The notes under the pieces are model-generated. The model worked only from the letters and a program-made list of their open reading frames with translations. It ran no database searches and had not been told where the DNA came from. Positions 11,271 to 22,941 of a DNA stretch of 64,000 bases are shown piece after piece. The translations under genes were made by a program, and so were the position numbers. The DNA comes from Gnetum montanum (Eukaryota > Streptophyta > Gnetopsida > Gnetales > Gnetaceae): positions 1 through 64,000 of the forward strand of contig MNCI01035712.1 in NCBI GenBank assembly GCA_015680685.1. Reading direction: 5' to 3'. Numbering within the stretch: position 1 is the first letter of the stretch; each line of letters opens with the position of its first letter.

Positions 11271-12470
11271 CATCTCTAAATGACTTGTTCAATCAACCAA
11301 TCTCTAAATAGGTTAACTAACTTGCAAAAAGACTAGAGAAGGAAAAATAAAAATTGTACACTTGTTCAATTAACCTTTGCTCTCATAGGTTGATGTATCA
11401 AACCTATAGATCAACCAACCTCTTGTTAGGTTGACCTTCCCAAATTGTAAACATAACACAAGAGAAAAAGGTGTACTCATTAGGTCAACCTTTCCAAATT
11501 GTAAGTGGAACATAGTCAAAGAAAAAGGTGCACTCATTAAGTCAATCAACCTTGCCTTAGGTCAACCATCCCATGAGAAAGAAAATCTCAAAATAGAGGA
11601 ACATGCAACTTCTGAGGTTAACCAACCTGATTAAAGATAGAAAGTTAGAGCACAAGAAAAGTACACATTAGGTCAACTGATCAAAACTTTAGGTTGACCG
11701 AGCCATCCATAGGTTGACCTATCAAAGGATCATCAATAAAAAATAATGTTTTTAGAAAGTTATAAACATAACCATTGCATAATTGTTCACACAAAGAGGA
11801 TAAATAGGCATTGTCGAGTCATGATGTCACAAGTCAAAGAGGAAGAAAAAGTCAAGGCCTATCTATCTCCAACCATAACCCTTGTAATTCTTTATGAAGA
11901 GGGATTCTTGTTTTATGATTAAATCTTATTTGTACTTTCTATGAATATTCCCTTATTTGCCTCTTCTTGATCTTTGTATTGTATGTGAATGAATTCGATC
12001 TATTAAGATTCATGTATGCTATTCAAGACTTGGAAAAACCCTTATGCTTATTAATGAGTGAGGATTCACCCTAAAGCTTGTAAGTGGGACATTGGTAACC
12101 TATATACCAACGTTGATGGTAGACTAGCAACTTGTAAACTCACATTGAAGACTTTGCTTGAAGGAGAATGGAACCAAGGGAAGAGAAGACAATTACACTC
12201 ATGTGAGTGGAGTAGATGAAGCCAAACCACTATAAATTTAGTGTGTTCTTTCTATGGTTTTGCTTTTCATTTCATATTTTATTCATACATTGAATTGTTG
12301 GCATCGATTGAAGGTTTAAGTGATCTATGCACACTTACTATGATTATTTGATCTATCATCATTTAAAATATTATCAAGATTTGTTCCATCGGCTAATATA
12401 TGTGGTAGGAAAATAGACTAAGATTTTTAATCACCCCTAGTCTCTACGCCAAGTGTTCTTTTTCAATCCA
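11271..12470 (+). repeat. Possible solo LTR of a Copia-like element
   Basis: It is unrelated to the flanking element. It contains many copies of AGGTCAACC/GGTTGACC (11300-11720) and ends with ATCACCCCTAGTCTC and GTGTTCTTTTTCAATCCA, which resembles the end of SIRE/Maximus-type Copia LTRs. TAATT occurs on both sides (11266-11270 and 12471-12475) and may be a target duplication, but the sequence does not start with TG at 11271, and element A's LTR does not resume afterwards. The assignment is therefore tentative. Confidence 0.35.
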
Positions 12471-12971
12471 TAATTATGTATAAATCATGATTTTATTTAT
12501 CAAACACCTATATTTATAGATAGGGACAAAAGTCAAGAAAATTAGGCATATTTACCACCCTTTCTTTGAGTTTGAATTAAAGACAATATTTGCATGCATG
12601 AATAGTCTAACATCACTATTTTCAATTGTAAAATTCATAGATAAAAATCCGAAAACAAAGCAGTAGAAAGAGAACATCGTGCTTTTATAGGGAGAACAAA
12701 TTTTCTAACCGCTGATTAAAGAATTATTCGCCTAAGAGGGTCGGTAAGCGATAAATATATTTGTTCCAAGTTCCAAAGCACCCTTGCAAGTTCAAGCGTA
12801 ATGGAGTCGGTGCGATTTTAGGTTGAGAATAAGCGAATTCTCCATTTAGCACGTGGCTGCCTTTCCAGAATATGCGGCTGTCGGTAAGCCTAAAAAGGCG
12901 TACCAGAATACAGCCACACACAGTGCTCATCTGCAACTACACAATAAAAGATTTTAAGTGTTCAACGAAAT
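12471..12971. other. Non-coding, nothing recognised
   Basis: No motif, repeat pair or gene is supported between the LTR-like sequence and the dehydrogenase pseudogene. Confidence 0.5.
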
Positions 12972-14552
12972 TCAGAGGCAGGAACAAGGAAAGGTGACGC
13001 TGGTTAGACTGTCGTCTCTGTTTTTAAAGGCAGATGAAGGGTGAAAGAATTTGGCAGCAGGAATTTCCGGACATGGAAGAAGCTTAAGATAGAGAGATTC
13101 TGCAGCGGCCTCTGCTGCAGTGGACTTGCTCAAGCAGTTTGTCATAGCCGTTTTAGGAAAGCCATGGCAGTAGCACTTCACCATGATTTTTGCTGCTGCT
13201 TCCTTCCTGTTATGATCATGTTTGGATCTGCAACTTGAGTGGCAGCATCCGAGCGTTTCCATGTTCCTTTTCTTTCACATCTGTCTTGAATTCTATTTGC
13301 AATCGTGTATAGAAGAGCTTTTGTGATGCTTAATTTTATGGCTTTTGCAGGATTTGCCTTAGGCCGGTGTTCTGGAGCCTCTGCAAATGAATCAAACAAG
13401 GGTCAAGTTTTGATATAGGTAGAAAGATGTTTTAATTTTTGTCACTTAGCTTTTGAAACCAGAAATGGCGATATACTTCAGATGAGACGGATAGAGTAGT
13501 TTATACGTGGAGAGATCCACACCTGAAAGAAATGAAGAGAAATTGGGCCGATGTTGCTGATTGTTTGACGAGCGAAAGCAGTGATTGTGTGAGGTTATTG
13601 GTCCAAGTTCTCCATTGAATTGTCCTCTACATTTTTCTTGCAGGAAATGGCGGCATTGTTGATCTGAACCCGAGCAAAGAAATTCTATTACATTCATGAC
13701 GAGGATTGAATTGAAAACGTTATGTTTATTAGTACCTTGGAGAAGATGTTCTAGGCATAAAAAACTATAGAATACATAAATTCATGGCGGACAAGAGAGA
13801 TGGACAAGGGATTCTTAAAACTGAGCACAGAATCGGATCCATTTCCAAGAAAATTTAGAAGAATGTACCACCTTTACATGATTATTATAATCACGTACTT
13901 CCATTCCACCAAGCTTCAGGGTTTGGTTGTACCGGTAATATGGATAATTTCAAAAGGATTATCCTTATTTGTTTCAAGATTTTTAATCTAAAACACAACC
14001 AGGGTTACAGTAGATTCAAGGATGAAATTGATCTGTGCTTGCATTAAAAACCTTCTCACTGTGTTTGACTGCACAAGGTTTACGTTTTTTTGTTGCTGAC
14101 TATTTCTAAAGGAAGCTCCAATTAAAATTTGTACTCCTTTGACAACATTCATTAATTGTTAAAAACTTTAATAAAAAATGTTAAAAATACTAGCTTAATT
14201 TTTGTTTTTTACTTAACCATAAACAAATTACAAGAAAGATCAGAAACGCAGAAACGTACCAAAATGTCAAGTCCTCTGGTGGTTTTGTGTAGCCATGTGG
14301 CAAAATCTGGTGTGGAATCCTGACAAGCAATGTTCAGGCTGTGAAACAGAACTCTAGCAGCAGAAGTGGAACTAGCCAGAAAACCTGCTGCCTTTTGTCC
14401 ACATCGTGGGTCTCTGAAGAAACTATAACAGTGAAGCCCGGCTCAGAAATCTGCCTAAAAATCTCAAGCCCAATCCCTCTGTTGACTCCAGTAACCACTG
14501 CTACGGTTTCACTAGTCCACCGCCAATCACAAAATGAACTGAATTCATTCAT
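12972..14552 (-). pseudogene. Short-chain dehydrogenase/reductase (SDR) pseudogene
   Basis: This relic belongs to the plant SDR group that includes carbonyl, salutaridine and menthol-type reductases, which are NADPH-dependent. Exon 1 (14260-14552) has ATG 14552, then TSETVAVVTGVNRGIGLEI with an intact TGxxxGIG cofactor motif. After THDVD the frame shifts by one base into VLFHSLN, DFATWLHKTTRGLDIL. A GTACGT donor follows at 14259; the acceptor TTCAG ends at 13664, and exon 2 resumes in phase with INNAAIS (NNAG-type motif) and NVEDNSMENLD. A further shift leads to LTQSLLSLVKQ. After a degraded part comes SITKALLYTIANRIQDR, where the catalytic Tyr of YxxxK is Leu, and finally KCYCHGFPKTAMTN (CPGFVKTDM-type), STAAEAAAES, LLPCPEIPAAKFF. 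Several frameshifts and the lost Tyr make it non-functional. Substrate cannot be inferred. Confidence 0.85.
13664..14259 (-). other. Intron 1 of the SDR pseudogene
   Basis: 596 bp with a GTACGT donor and TTCAG acceptor. It joins GLDIL to INNAA in phase, exactly where the protein family continues. A retained intron argues for a decayed genomic copy rather than a processed one. Confidence 0.7.
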
Positions 14553-16264
14553 GATCATCAATGGAGATATAAATATAAGTATATCATCATTATCATGCAA
14601 AAGAGTTAAAAAGGAACAACTGAAAGAACAGACGCATGGGGCTCCTTTGCTACTTGTTGAACAGCCATGTTCTGTTCAATCTATTCTACTTTTCTTGTTG
14701 CAGTGCTTTGATTTCTGTATGCTGTGCTTTTTTAGTGCTGATGATGGCTTCCGCTTAAATAGCTTATGGCTACTGCTTAAATAGCTTATGGCTACTGCAC
14801 GCAGCCTGCATTGGAGCAAATAAGTTAATGCATTAATATCTATGCATCCGAGATTCGCGATTCCGGACAAATTTTCACGAACTGTTAGGATTCGGAGCGC
14901 GTACAAGCACATTAAATTCGCAATGGGCACATATTTCATAATTTCCAATAAAATTTTGTCTGGATTTGTACTCATACATTGAAATGGTCGCCTTGCCTCG
15001 AATTGTTCTTGCCTTTTAGTGATGTCTGCATTTTGCATTAAAATTTTACGTATCTTCTCCTGTTCTGAATCATACCAAAAATTTCATTTCATTTCATTGT
15101 TAAGTGGCAAGCAAGCAATCAAGATTCATGGCATCGGCATGAGACGGACCACAGAAAACAAGGGAATACGAATAAATAAACAAACACTATGGTATCCGAA
15201 GGCCAAAGGGGCAAGTATGGGTCATACGGAAATCAAGTTGTGCACCGGACGTGCGAGGAAAACATTGCATTTGCATGGATTCGCCTGCCTTTGTTCTGCC
15301 ATGACTCACACGTTCACGCGTTTATTGTTCATTGCTGGTTTTTGCTCTTTTTCTTATATCTCTGCTGAAAAAAGAAAAAATAAAACAGGGTCATCGTCAT
15401 GGGTCATGAGTCATGAACAAGTTGTTCAACTATTTTAAAAATCTGTTTGCTTATAAAGCAACGAAGCACACCAGCACATGGCCAATGGGCATATGCAATC
15501 CCATGATGCTCTGTTTTTCCTTTCCCCTTCATCATGACTAGTGCCGATTTTTCGATTGGTTGTGTCTTCTTTTAATGTGGTCATCTTCAATGTGGCCCTA
15601 TGATGCTACTCACAGGTAGTCCCTAGGGTGCTACTCACAAGTAGTTGTTGAACAAAAGTATTAGCTGACTTGATTTGTTATAAATTTGGTTGAGGCTTGA
15701 GGCTTAATTTCATTTTTTGAAACATTGGATTGAGTAACAAAGGGCTTTCATGTCATTTTGGTTGTTGCAGAAATTATATGCTTGGCCAGATCATGGCTCC
15801 TGAGTAAGGAAATGGATTCAATGCCCTCCATACCTTTGCAAATTTGCTTGCTTCAATTTAATGGTGATATTGCAATCTTTTGTGCAATTTTTAAGCAATA
15901 ACAATATTTTGGATATACATTGTTCTATATTTTATAATGCATTTTTATGATATATGAGATTTAACATTTTTAAAAATTAATATATTAAAATTTTCTCTAT
16001 CACGTCCCGGCTATGAACCTGTACCCACTTTTCTTGAGGCACACTACCCAAACATGTTCAGAATCACAAATCCTCCATTCCTGGCTTCCATGAATCGGAT
16101 TCTTTTGATGCATAGATTAATATTAATTGCTACTACTTAGCGTATTCACCTTCTTTCTTTCTATTCCCATTGCTACTACTACGTTTTTTATCGTGGGTGG
16201 TTCATGAAGAAGTCTGTATTAGTAATATATTAGATCTGTAGCATTCATGAAGAAACTCAACGGT
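14553..16264. other. Upstream flank of the SDR relic, no gene
   Basis: It contains several chance ORFs without motifs (14676-15038 minus, 15019-15438 plus). Two small tandem repeats are visible: AAATAGCTTATGGCTACTGC near 14756-14796, and CTACTCACAGGTAGT / CTACTCACAAGTAGT near 15606-15644. It may include the old promoter of the SDR gene; no element is identifiable. Confidence 0.45.
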
Positions 16265-16810
16265 TTGTTTAATCAAAGCTCCATTTTATATGAATATCCC
16301 CGGGCACCCATGTGCCAACACATTGACTACCGATTAGGACCATGATCTAACTTAGTTGATCAAAACAATCATGGCACCTTGTTTTCAGAGATCCTGATTG
16401 TGCATCACAGGAGTGGTTTCGGCCACAGAAAGGTATATTTTAACTTTACCATATCCTAGGTTTAGCTTTACACCAAATGTAGCCAAGCATCTCATATTAG
16501 AGTTTCCTCTTTTGCCTCGTTTTCTGGAAAATTTTTTATTCCTTGCAAATTTGCTCATTTGATTGTTCCCATTTCACTGACGGGAGCTTTAAGGCTAGGT
16601 GTAGAACACTCAAACGTGGAGACATGCTTATGATTTTTCTTTCTTTTTTACCCCCAATTTTAAGTTCATCCACCAGCTAAAGCTTTTCGCACTGGCTATT
16701 AGTAAAATTGCACTCATTACAAGAAAAAATGGTCAATGATTATGCTTTGACTTTATAATAAAAAAGAACATAAATACAGCGATAGCCACCACCATTAGTG
16801 GAAGCCTTTC
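16265..16810. repeat. Unclassified dispersed repeat, copy 2
   Basis: Direct-orientation, diverged copy of 438-1420. Landmarks include TTAATCAAAGCT, GGCACCTTGTTTTCAGAGAT, CCACAGAAAGGTATATTTTAA, CATATCCTAGGTTTAGCTTTA, CTCATTTGATTG and ATTATGCTTTGACTTTATAA. Confidence 0.6.
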
Positions 16811-18172
16811 GATACCATCTCCTTGAAGAAGCTTTGGAACCTAAATTATTTAATTGTAACAATAACATGCTATTTCTATTTGAATAGTAATATGGGATAC
16901 CTTAATTCAAAGGAAAATTATTTATGTGTTGCTATTTCTCATTAATTTTTAGTACACAATTAGCAAAGTATAAATGGAATTTCATCATCAAAATAGATAT
17001 ATGGCACAACATATCTAGTGAAGAAGAAATATGCCTACTGTGCAATATAAATAACATTCAATAAGTACATTTTCCTTGTAATATCATGGGTTGAAACGCA
17101 TTAGACAAAGATGGAATATTAAATTTACAAATTTGGTTAATTTTTTTCAAAGGTCACTAAAAATACTTGATAATTTTCTTAATAATGTGGTCAAAACTTA
17201 TGGTATGTATATTTCTACTATCAAATAGATCTAGAAGGTAAAATTTCATATTTTTACTTTAGGTTGTTAGACCCTCCCAAAAATAAAATGTCTTATAAAG
17301 AAGAAATTAATAGTACAATCCTAAAGTAGCATTGAAGAGAGGTGAAACTTCAAAAACAATATAAAAGTAAAGGTTCAATAGTTTTGCAATACCTTTTCAA
17401 GTCTTTATTGTTACAACTAATCTCAAAAAACTTATCCTCTGGGATAGGAAAAAGATTAGACCTTATCCTCTTTCAAAAGCGTAAAGAATCCTTTTAGGTT
17501 TTCACTTCTTACTAAAGGATTCCTTATAAAAAAATAAAATAAATGAAGAGAGATACATTTAGAGTTGTAACTAAAGTATTAGGTGTTCAATAATATTACA
17601 TTAAACTAATAAAGATAAAACATTAGACAAAGGAAGAATATTAGCTAGAAAATATTTATAATAAATGAGATAACATAAAAATTTCCATATGATATAAAGA
17701 AAAAAGAAACAAAACCAAATCCAATTATGAAGCAAAAATTATGAGCATCCCCAAATAAAACTTGTTTCAACTTTGGCTTAAAACCTTGTAAATATGAGTT
17801 ATACCATGGAAATAAATAAAAAACCAATGGAGGAATGAATCTTCCATTTTGCAGACATGTAGGGTCATGAACATCTATATGAGAGTAATAAATATCAATA
17901 AGCAAACTTTGACAAACCAAATACCAGAAAAATGCTCAATTTTTGGAGGAGCAGAAGTATTCTATATCTTTTGAGTTTGATACTTTCATAACTATACATT
18001 ATGGTTAATATTCTATAGATAATTAAATCTTTGCCAAATTCTAGTCTTAGAACTAATAATAGTATAGGCAAGATTAGACTTAAATGCAAAAACTAAATGG
18101 TCATTGATCCATGAAAAATCAAGAAGACCACTATTAGAATTTTCAATAATTAAAGTTTTGTACAAACTATGC
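16811..18172. other. AT-rich sequence, unclassified
   Basis: No supported gene. Minus-strand ORFs at 17645-17920 and 17895-18089 have no motif I recognise; one short stretch (FGDAHNFCFIIGFGFV) faintly recalls the Copia pre-integrase FGDN..GKIIGIG segment, but not enough to call. It is the insertion site of element B and probably continues at 26592. Confidence 0.4.
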
Positions 18173-19038
18173 TGATGAGTGGCGAGGTACCCCTACACTC
18201 AACCATCTAAATACAAGCATTTCATGCACGATTCAGTCAAACTCCGTAGACAGGCTAGCTGTGGCATCTAGATAGTTACTCATTGATTGTAGTTTGCTAT
18301 CTTCCCACCTAGACTAGTATATGCTTTGTCACATATGGTTTAGTCCAGAGTGAGGTGTATGATGTGGTTTCTAGTGCTACTCCTAGAGGCAATGGAAAAT
18401 AACTTTAATTAAGCTAGGAGGAAAAGAGAGAGAGAAAGTTAAGCTAATAGGAAGTGGGAGAGAGAACCTAAGCTAGCCTAAGTGCAATGAGCATCCATTC
18501 CTTGATCATTCGTACACATCTTGGACCTCGTGTATGACTACTACTGGTATTACCAAGTGCATGTCCTAGGTACGCTACTGGGATACTAAGTAGTCACACT
18601 TAAATACTCATGATTAGGTCGTACTCATTCCACGTTTAATAATAGGGATAGGAGTTGAGGGTAAGGAAATATTAATTAAGAAAATAATTAAATAATTAAA
18701 CTAAGTGAATGCTGCAATGATGAAGTAATCTCGATCTTTATTTCCAGTCATGTATGTGTCCAAGTACATCACACTAGAATAAAGGTGTCGTACAATTACA
18801 ATCATCACACTGTGGGCATGCACTAGGAGAAAGGGTTGAGAAGAACTAAAATTGAAAACTAACTCCTAACTAAACTACTCCTTTCTTCCATGCAGCTACA
18901 TGTGTATTTATAGGCCTGCATATGAGTCATGATATCGTGTATTTGATATCGTTACTTAGGTTGTGATATCGCATACTTGATATCGTGGGTCCAATATTGT
19001 GGGTCCGATATCAAAGCCTAATGAATCATGATTCATCA
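18173..19038 (-). repeat. 3' LTR of element B
   Basis: TGATGAGTGGCGAGGTACCC at the left and GATTCATCA at the right. Minus-strand TATA box CTATAAATA at 18905-18913. The U3 holds five GATATC motifs (18931, 18945, 18965, 18979, 19007). Confidence 0.9.
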
Positions 19039-19060
19039 TACCCCCATGATTGAATGAAAA
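19039..19060 (-). promoter_or_regulatory. Polypurine tract of element B
   Basis: Minus strand reads ...TCAATCATGGGGGTA directly before the LTR start TGATGA. The same ATGGGGG(T)A context abuts the 3' LTR in the other copies. It would prime plus-strand DNA synthesis. Confidence 0.5.
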
Positions 19061-19235
19061 CTTTTCCTTAAGTCAAACAAAATGAGAACAAGCCCCATTG
19101 ATTACACATTGGATAGGTATGGGATTATTGACGAACTAAGAATTTATTCATGCCGTAGTGGAGAATTGAATAGAAAAAAATTGGAACACGAACATAAAAT
19201 TACAAAATTGTAAAATTGTAAAATTTTATTAGAAC

Positions 19236-22022
19236 TCATGTGGTTCTAGGTGGCGGTGGCTCCTCCATGGGTCACTTCCCCTTGTCTTGTGCTCTAGGTT
19301 TTGGGATCTAGTGGCTCTGAAGGAGTGCTTGAAGCTTTTCCTCTTCGGTTTAAGGATCCTATGCCATCCATGCTAATGCTCCAATGTTTGATGGAGTTGA
19401 CACTTCCCATGGACATGGTAGTTGTGAAAACATATGATTTTCTTTGACGTACTAGGTCACAAACAACCATCGTTCCTCCTTGTAGGCTCTGGCTTTATCC
19501 TTATAGTCCTAGTAATCTGTAAGCTATCGAGCCAAGTCTACCACAACATCTTTCTACCCTTGGTAGCTAGCCTTGGCCACCTCCAATTCAGAATTTGCAA
19601 CTTCTAGCCTTTGCAATGTTTTCTTCTCTTCTGCAAATTTTGTTTCATATTTGGCATAGCTGGTAGCTACCTGCTTCTTCAACTCTATCCTCAAGTGTCT
19701 TACTATTAACATGGCTAGATTGGCATACTGCAGGTTTTCCAATTCCATGTGCTCTATAAGATCTTGGATCTACAGGTCCCAACTTTTGAGCTCTGCTTGG
19801 TGGCTGAATGCATATGTGTCCAATATGGCTCACCAATCAGTGTGCTAAGCATTGAAGGTATTAATGTGGGCCTTGGTCATATAGATCTCTTTCTTGATGA
19901 CTTGCTTGTACGCCCCCACCTAGTCTCTAAAATGCTCTTTTAATTTTTCATGTCAGTTGACCTCATTTTGCCACGTGCTTATTTCAATGGCCGTCTTCTG
20001 ATGGATTGTGCATACCTCCTCCATTGAGAGGGTTCAATTCTCTTTGTCCAAGCAATTCATGTTCTAGTTGATCCTAACCAATTGTTCTCATAATTGTGGA
20101 AAATTTTCTTCAAGAACATTCTTCTATTTCTCCATAGTGGTCAATTGAAGCTTGTCCACAACAAGATGTTTATTGTCTTCTTGTAAGGCCTTGAATGCTT
20201 TAGCATGCACATATGTTTGTGCTTGTGTCCTGGAAGTATCCCAATTGGCCTTATCCTTCTCCTCCACCACTCTTTTATTATTTTCCAATAGTTCATTGAG
20301 CTACTCTATCCTAAAAGTGTCTAGCCAGTCTATAGAAATGAATTGAGATGGGTCCTGCTGTGCAGCTTGCAGGGTAACAAGCCTCTCTTGGAGTCTTGCC
20401 AATTCTTCTTCTGCATGCTCGACCCTAATCTCTACCATGACCAACTTTCCTTTTGTGGAGATGAGGTTTGATTGCATTGCTATGACATCTTATGGAATGT
20501 TGAACAAGGATGTCATTACTTTTCCTATCTGCAGCAATCAATCAAGAACATCCTCATGCTCCGCAGGAGTCATTGAGGGACCGGCCAAAGTTTGAGCATC
20601 GTGTGCTCCTGTGAAATCCGTCGATGGCACAATAGGGACGTTGAAGGATTCCTTGATGAGGTCCATGACCACTTCTATGGCTCCCATTGCATCTTGGTGC
20701 TACATGACCACTACTGTGGCCCCTTCACCAATCTCTAGTTGCACTTAAAAGGATGCAGCGTTCCTTGAAATCTATTGTAACCAATGTGTCTTCCCTCCTC
20801 CTATTTGAATGAAAACTTCGGTCCATGCATGATCTATAGAAACTGTGGACCATATGGCATCATCGATGACGTAGAAGAGATTTTCATCATCATGACTCTC
20901 CTAATTGACCATCTCAACGATGAGCCTGAGATGGCTCATTGACGGTCAATAATCTTGTGGCAGTGGTGGCGGTTGGTCTTGCTAGCTCATGCTAGGCCAT
21001 GCTTCTTATTGTTTATTGGAATTGGTGCTTGGGAGTTGGCTAGGCCCTACAGTTTGAGTTGTAGTGGGTCCCACCATCTATTCTTGCTATGGGCTAATGT
21101 CTCACTTGCACTTTTCCTTGGGGCTGGTGGCTTTAGCAATTCAACATGCTAGAATTCCAACATGCTTGCACAGCATTAGTGTACCCTAGAATTCCAACAT
21201 GCTTGCACAGCTTCTTGATGAGATAAGGAAAGGGAAATGCAAACTTCCCTATCTTGCATTCTTCAAACTGCCTCAAGATCTCCATGAGATACAGATGGGG
21301 AAGGTTAGCATTTACCTTGCCCATTAATATTGCACTTGCTCTTGCCGCATACGTTGAGATTTGATTCAATCCTCTTATGGGGAAGATGTGATAAGTACCA
21401 ATCTTGAAGTATATTTTCTCTTCCAACGTCAACTCTCCATATGTCATTTCCTCCTTATCGTACACCCTTTTCTACCAAATCCTTCATGCTTCAGCATTAG
21501 AGCGAGTGGGTAGGTGAGCAACTTTTGGTCCTATATTTAGAAGGTTTAACACTTTTGAAATGGCCTTGGTGGAAAAATCTATAGACACACCACTAATTTC
21601 AATTGTGGTACCTTCTTCTTTATATGCTAAAATTGGTACATTTCTCCTAAGTACCAAGCACCACTTTTGGAGAGGATAGGCCAAAATGGGGACCCTTTGA
21701 GTTGGTCCCTAACAGCCTCAGGAGCGAATTCTATGAAGGGTCCAAAGTTTAATTTTAATATCATAGCTATCAATGTGGACCTTTCATGGATGGCCTAAAC
21801 ACACTTTGGGGACAACGTGAGATGTTGTCCTTGTTTAGGCACTTCAATAGCTCTTGCTTCTACTTGTCCCGATTGCACAGTAGCAGGAGGCTCTTGATGG
21901 ATGCTAAATGATTGTGCCTCCTGCTCTGCATGTTCCTTAGGAGACGCATGGCCTCTACCTCTTCTTGGTAGTTTGGACACACATTGAGAGGGTCCTTCTT
22001 ATTGTCCATATTTCGGGGCCAT
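19236..22022 (-). pseudogene. ORF3 (env-position ORF) of element B
   Basis: A broken reading frame of about 930 codons between the spacer and 3' LTR, where Athila elements carry their env-like ORF. ATG at 22022 directly follows TGATTACAG, a good splice-acceptor sequence. The N-terminus is basic and polar (around RRGRGHASPKEHAEQ). The middle (21133-21684) includes STKAISKVLNLLNIGPKVAH, TYGELTLEEKIYFKIGTYH and SAILMGKVNANLPHLYL, resembling the plant transposon-protein domain common in Athila ORFs (my recollection, not searched). The C-terminal half (19500-20700) is Leu/Glu/Lys-rich with heptad-like spacing (ELENLQYANLAMLIVRHL, LQRLEVANSELEVA), probably coiled coil. It ends in an acidic-proline MEEPPPP tail. 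Numerous stops. Function unknown. Confidence 0.65.
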
Positions 22023-22084
22023 CTGTAATCACACGGGGCTGATCATTAGTAAAGTTGCTTACAAAAGTTGAGTTATACCTTACT

Positions 22085-22125
22085 ATATTGCATCGAACCT
22101 GATATCAGGTACCTGATATCATAGC
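22085..22125 (-). promoter_or_regulatory. Internal GATATC array upstream of ORF3, element B
   Basis: GATATCAGGTACCTGATATCATAGCCTA matches the LTR U3 edge (GATATCAAAGCCTA). The region between this array and the ORF3 start is shortened relative to element C, and no TATA box remains. Confidence 0.45.
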
Positions 22126-22438
22126 CTATTTAAAATAGGATGCTTAGAAAAATTGATGAATTTCTAAAATTCCATAGCCAAAAATGAAGGATTTGAGGTC
22201 AATATGAAGAGTCTAGAGTATTTTTAAATAGACTAGAAGGCACACAAAGTATAATGGGATAGGATCTGACAATGAAATTCATAAGTCAAATGAGGAAAAA
22301 GGACATGTTTTGGTACATAGGAATGGTTGAACCAAAAGGATGATAAGGGAAAGAATAACATTGGTAATGTAGTACTTGGAGGGTGTAAAATGATGTGAGG
22401 GTGATGTGTAATGAGTAAAAATTACAAGGATTACACAA

Positions 22439-22490
22439 GTGGATCCTCCCCAAAGCAGGTTCCTACCTATGATGCCCTTACGTAACAACT
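22439..22490. other. Conserved non-coding block of the element family (copy in B)
   Basis: GTGGATCCTCCCCAAAGCAGG...GATGCCCTTACG recurs at 6389 (A), 30659 (C) and 47823 (E) in the same relative place between gag side and ORF3. It is better preserved than the surrounding spacer. Function unknown. Confidence 0.55.
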
Positions 22491-22903
22491 TTGAGGATGT
22501 CCATAGGCATTTAAAGAGTGAAATATAATCCACACCAATTCCACAAAACACACACATGTAGATACCACCATGATGAGATATGAATTCCATGCTACCCAAG
22601 TCATGAGTCACAATTTCATGAATAGCGAGATGAGGTGAATTATAGAAGGGATTGCAGAGATTGGGACATGAGGTAACTGACCTAGGGCACAATGAATCTT
22701 GAGTGTAGAGAATGATTAATGTGTCATTAGCCCATCGCTCCAAAATCAAGACCAAGTCCATTCCTCCGATCAGTGACATCGCATTGTTTCATCTCATGAT
22801 GGACAACCATAAGAGCATCATGACAGAAAGGCATATGATCACTTGGCATTTCGTGCAAGGGAGGAGTGATTCAAAATTGCTTTGTGGTACTTTTTTTTCT
22901 TTT

Positions 22904-22935
<32 letters not shown>
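22904..22935. repeat. CT microsatellite
   Basis: About fourteen CT dinucleotides within the spacer of element B, absent at the corresponding place in element C. Confidence 0.9.

Positions 22936-22941
<6 letters not shown>

Noticed and set aside
12471-12560. Continuation of element A's 5' LTR beyond the LTR-like insertion
   Set aside because: Apart from a generic TATTTATAGATA string, no homology to the rest of the LTR is seen.
14676-15438. Overlapping ORFs of 120 and 139 codons
   Set aside because: No recognisable motif, no conservation evidence, and opposite-strand overlap; treated as chance ORFs upstream of the SDR relic.
17645-18089. Possible Copia pre-integrase remnant
   Set aside because: Only a faint FGD...IIGFG resemblance in one frame, without flanking motifs.
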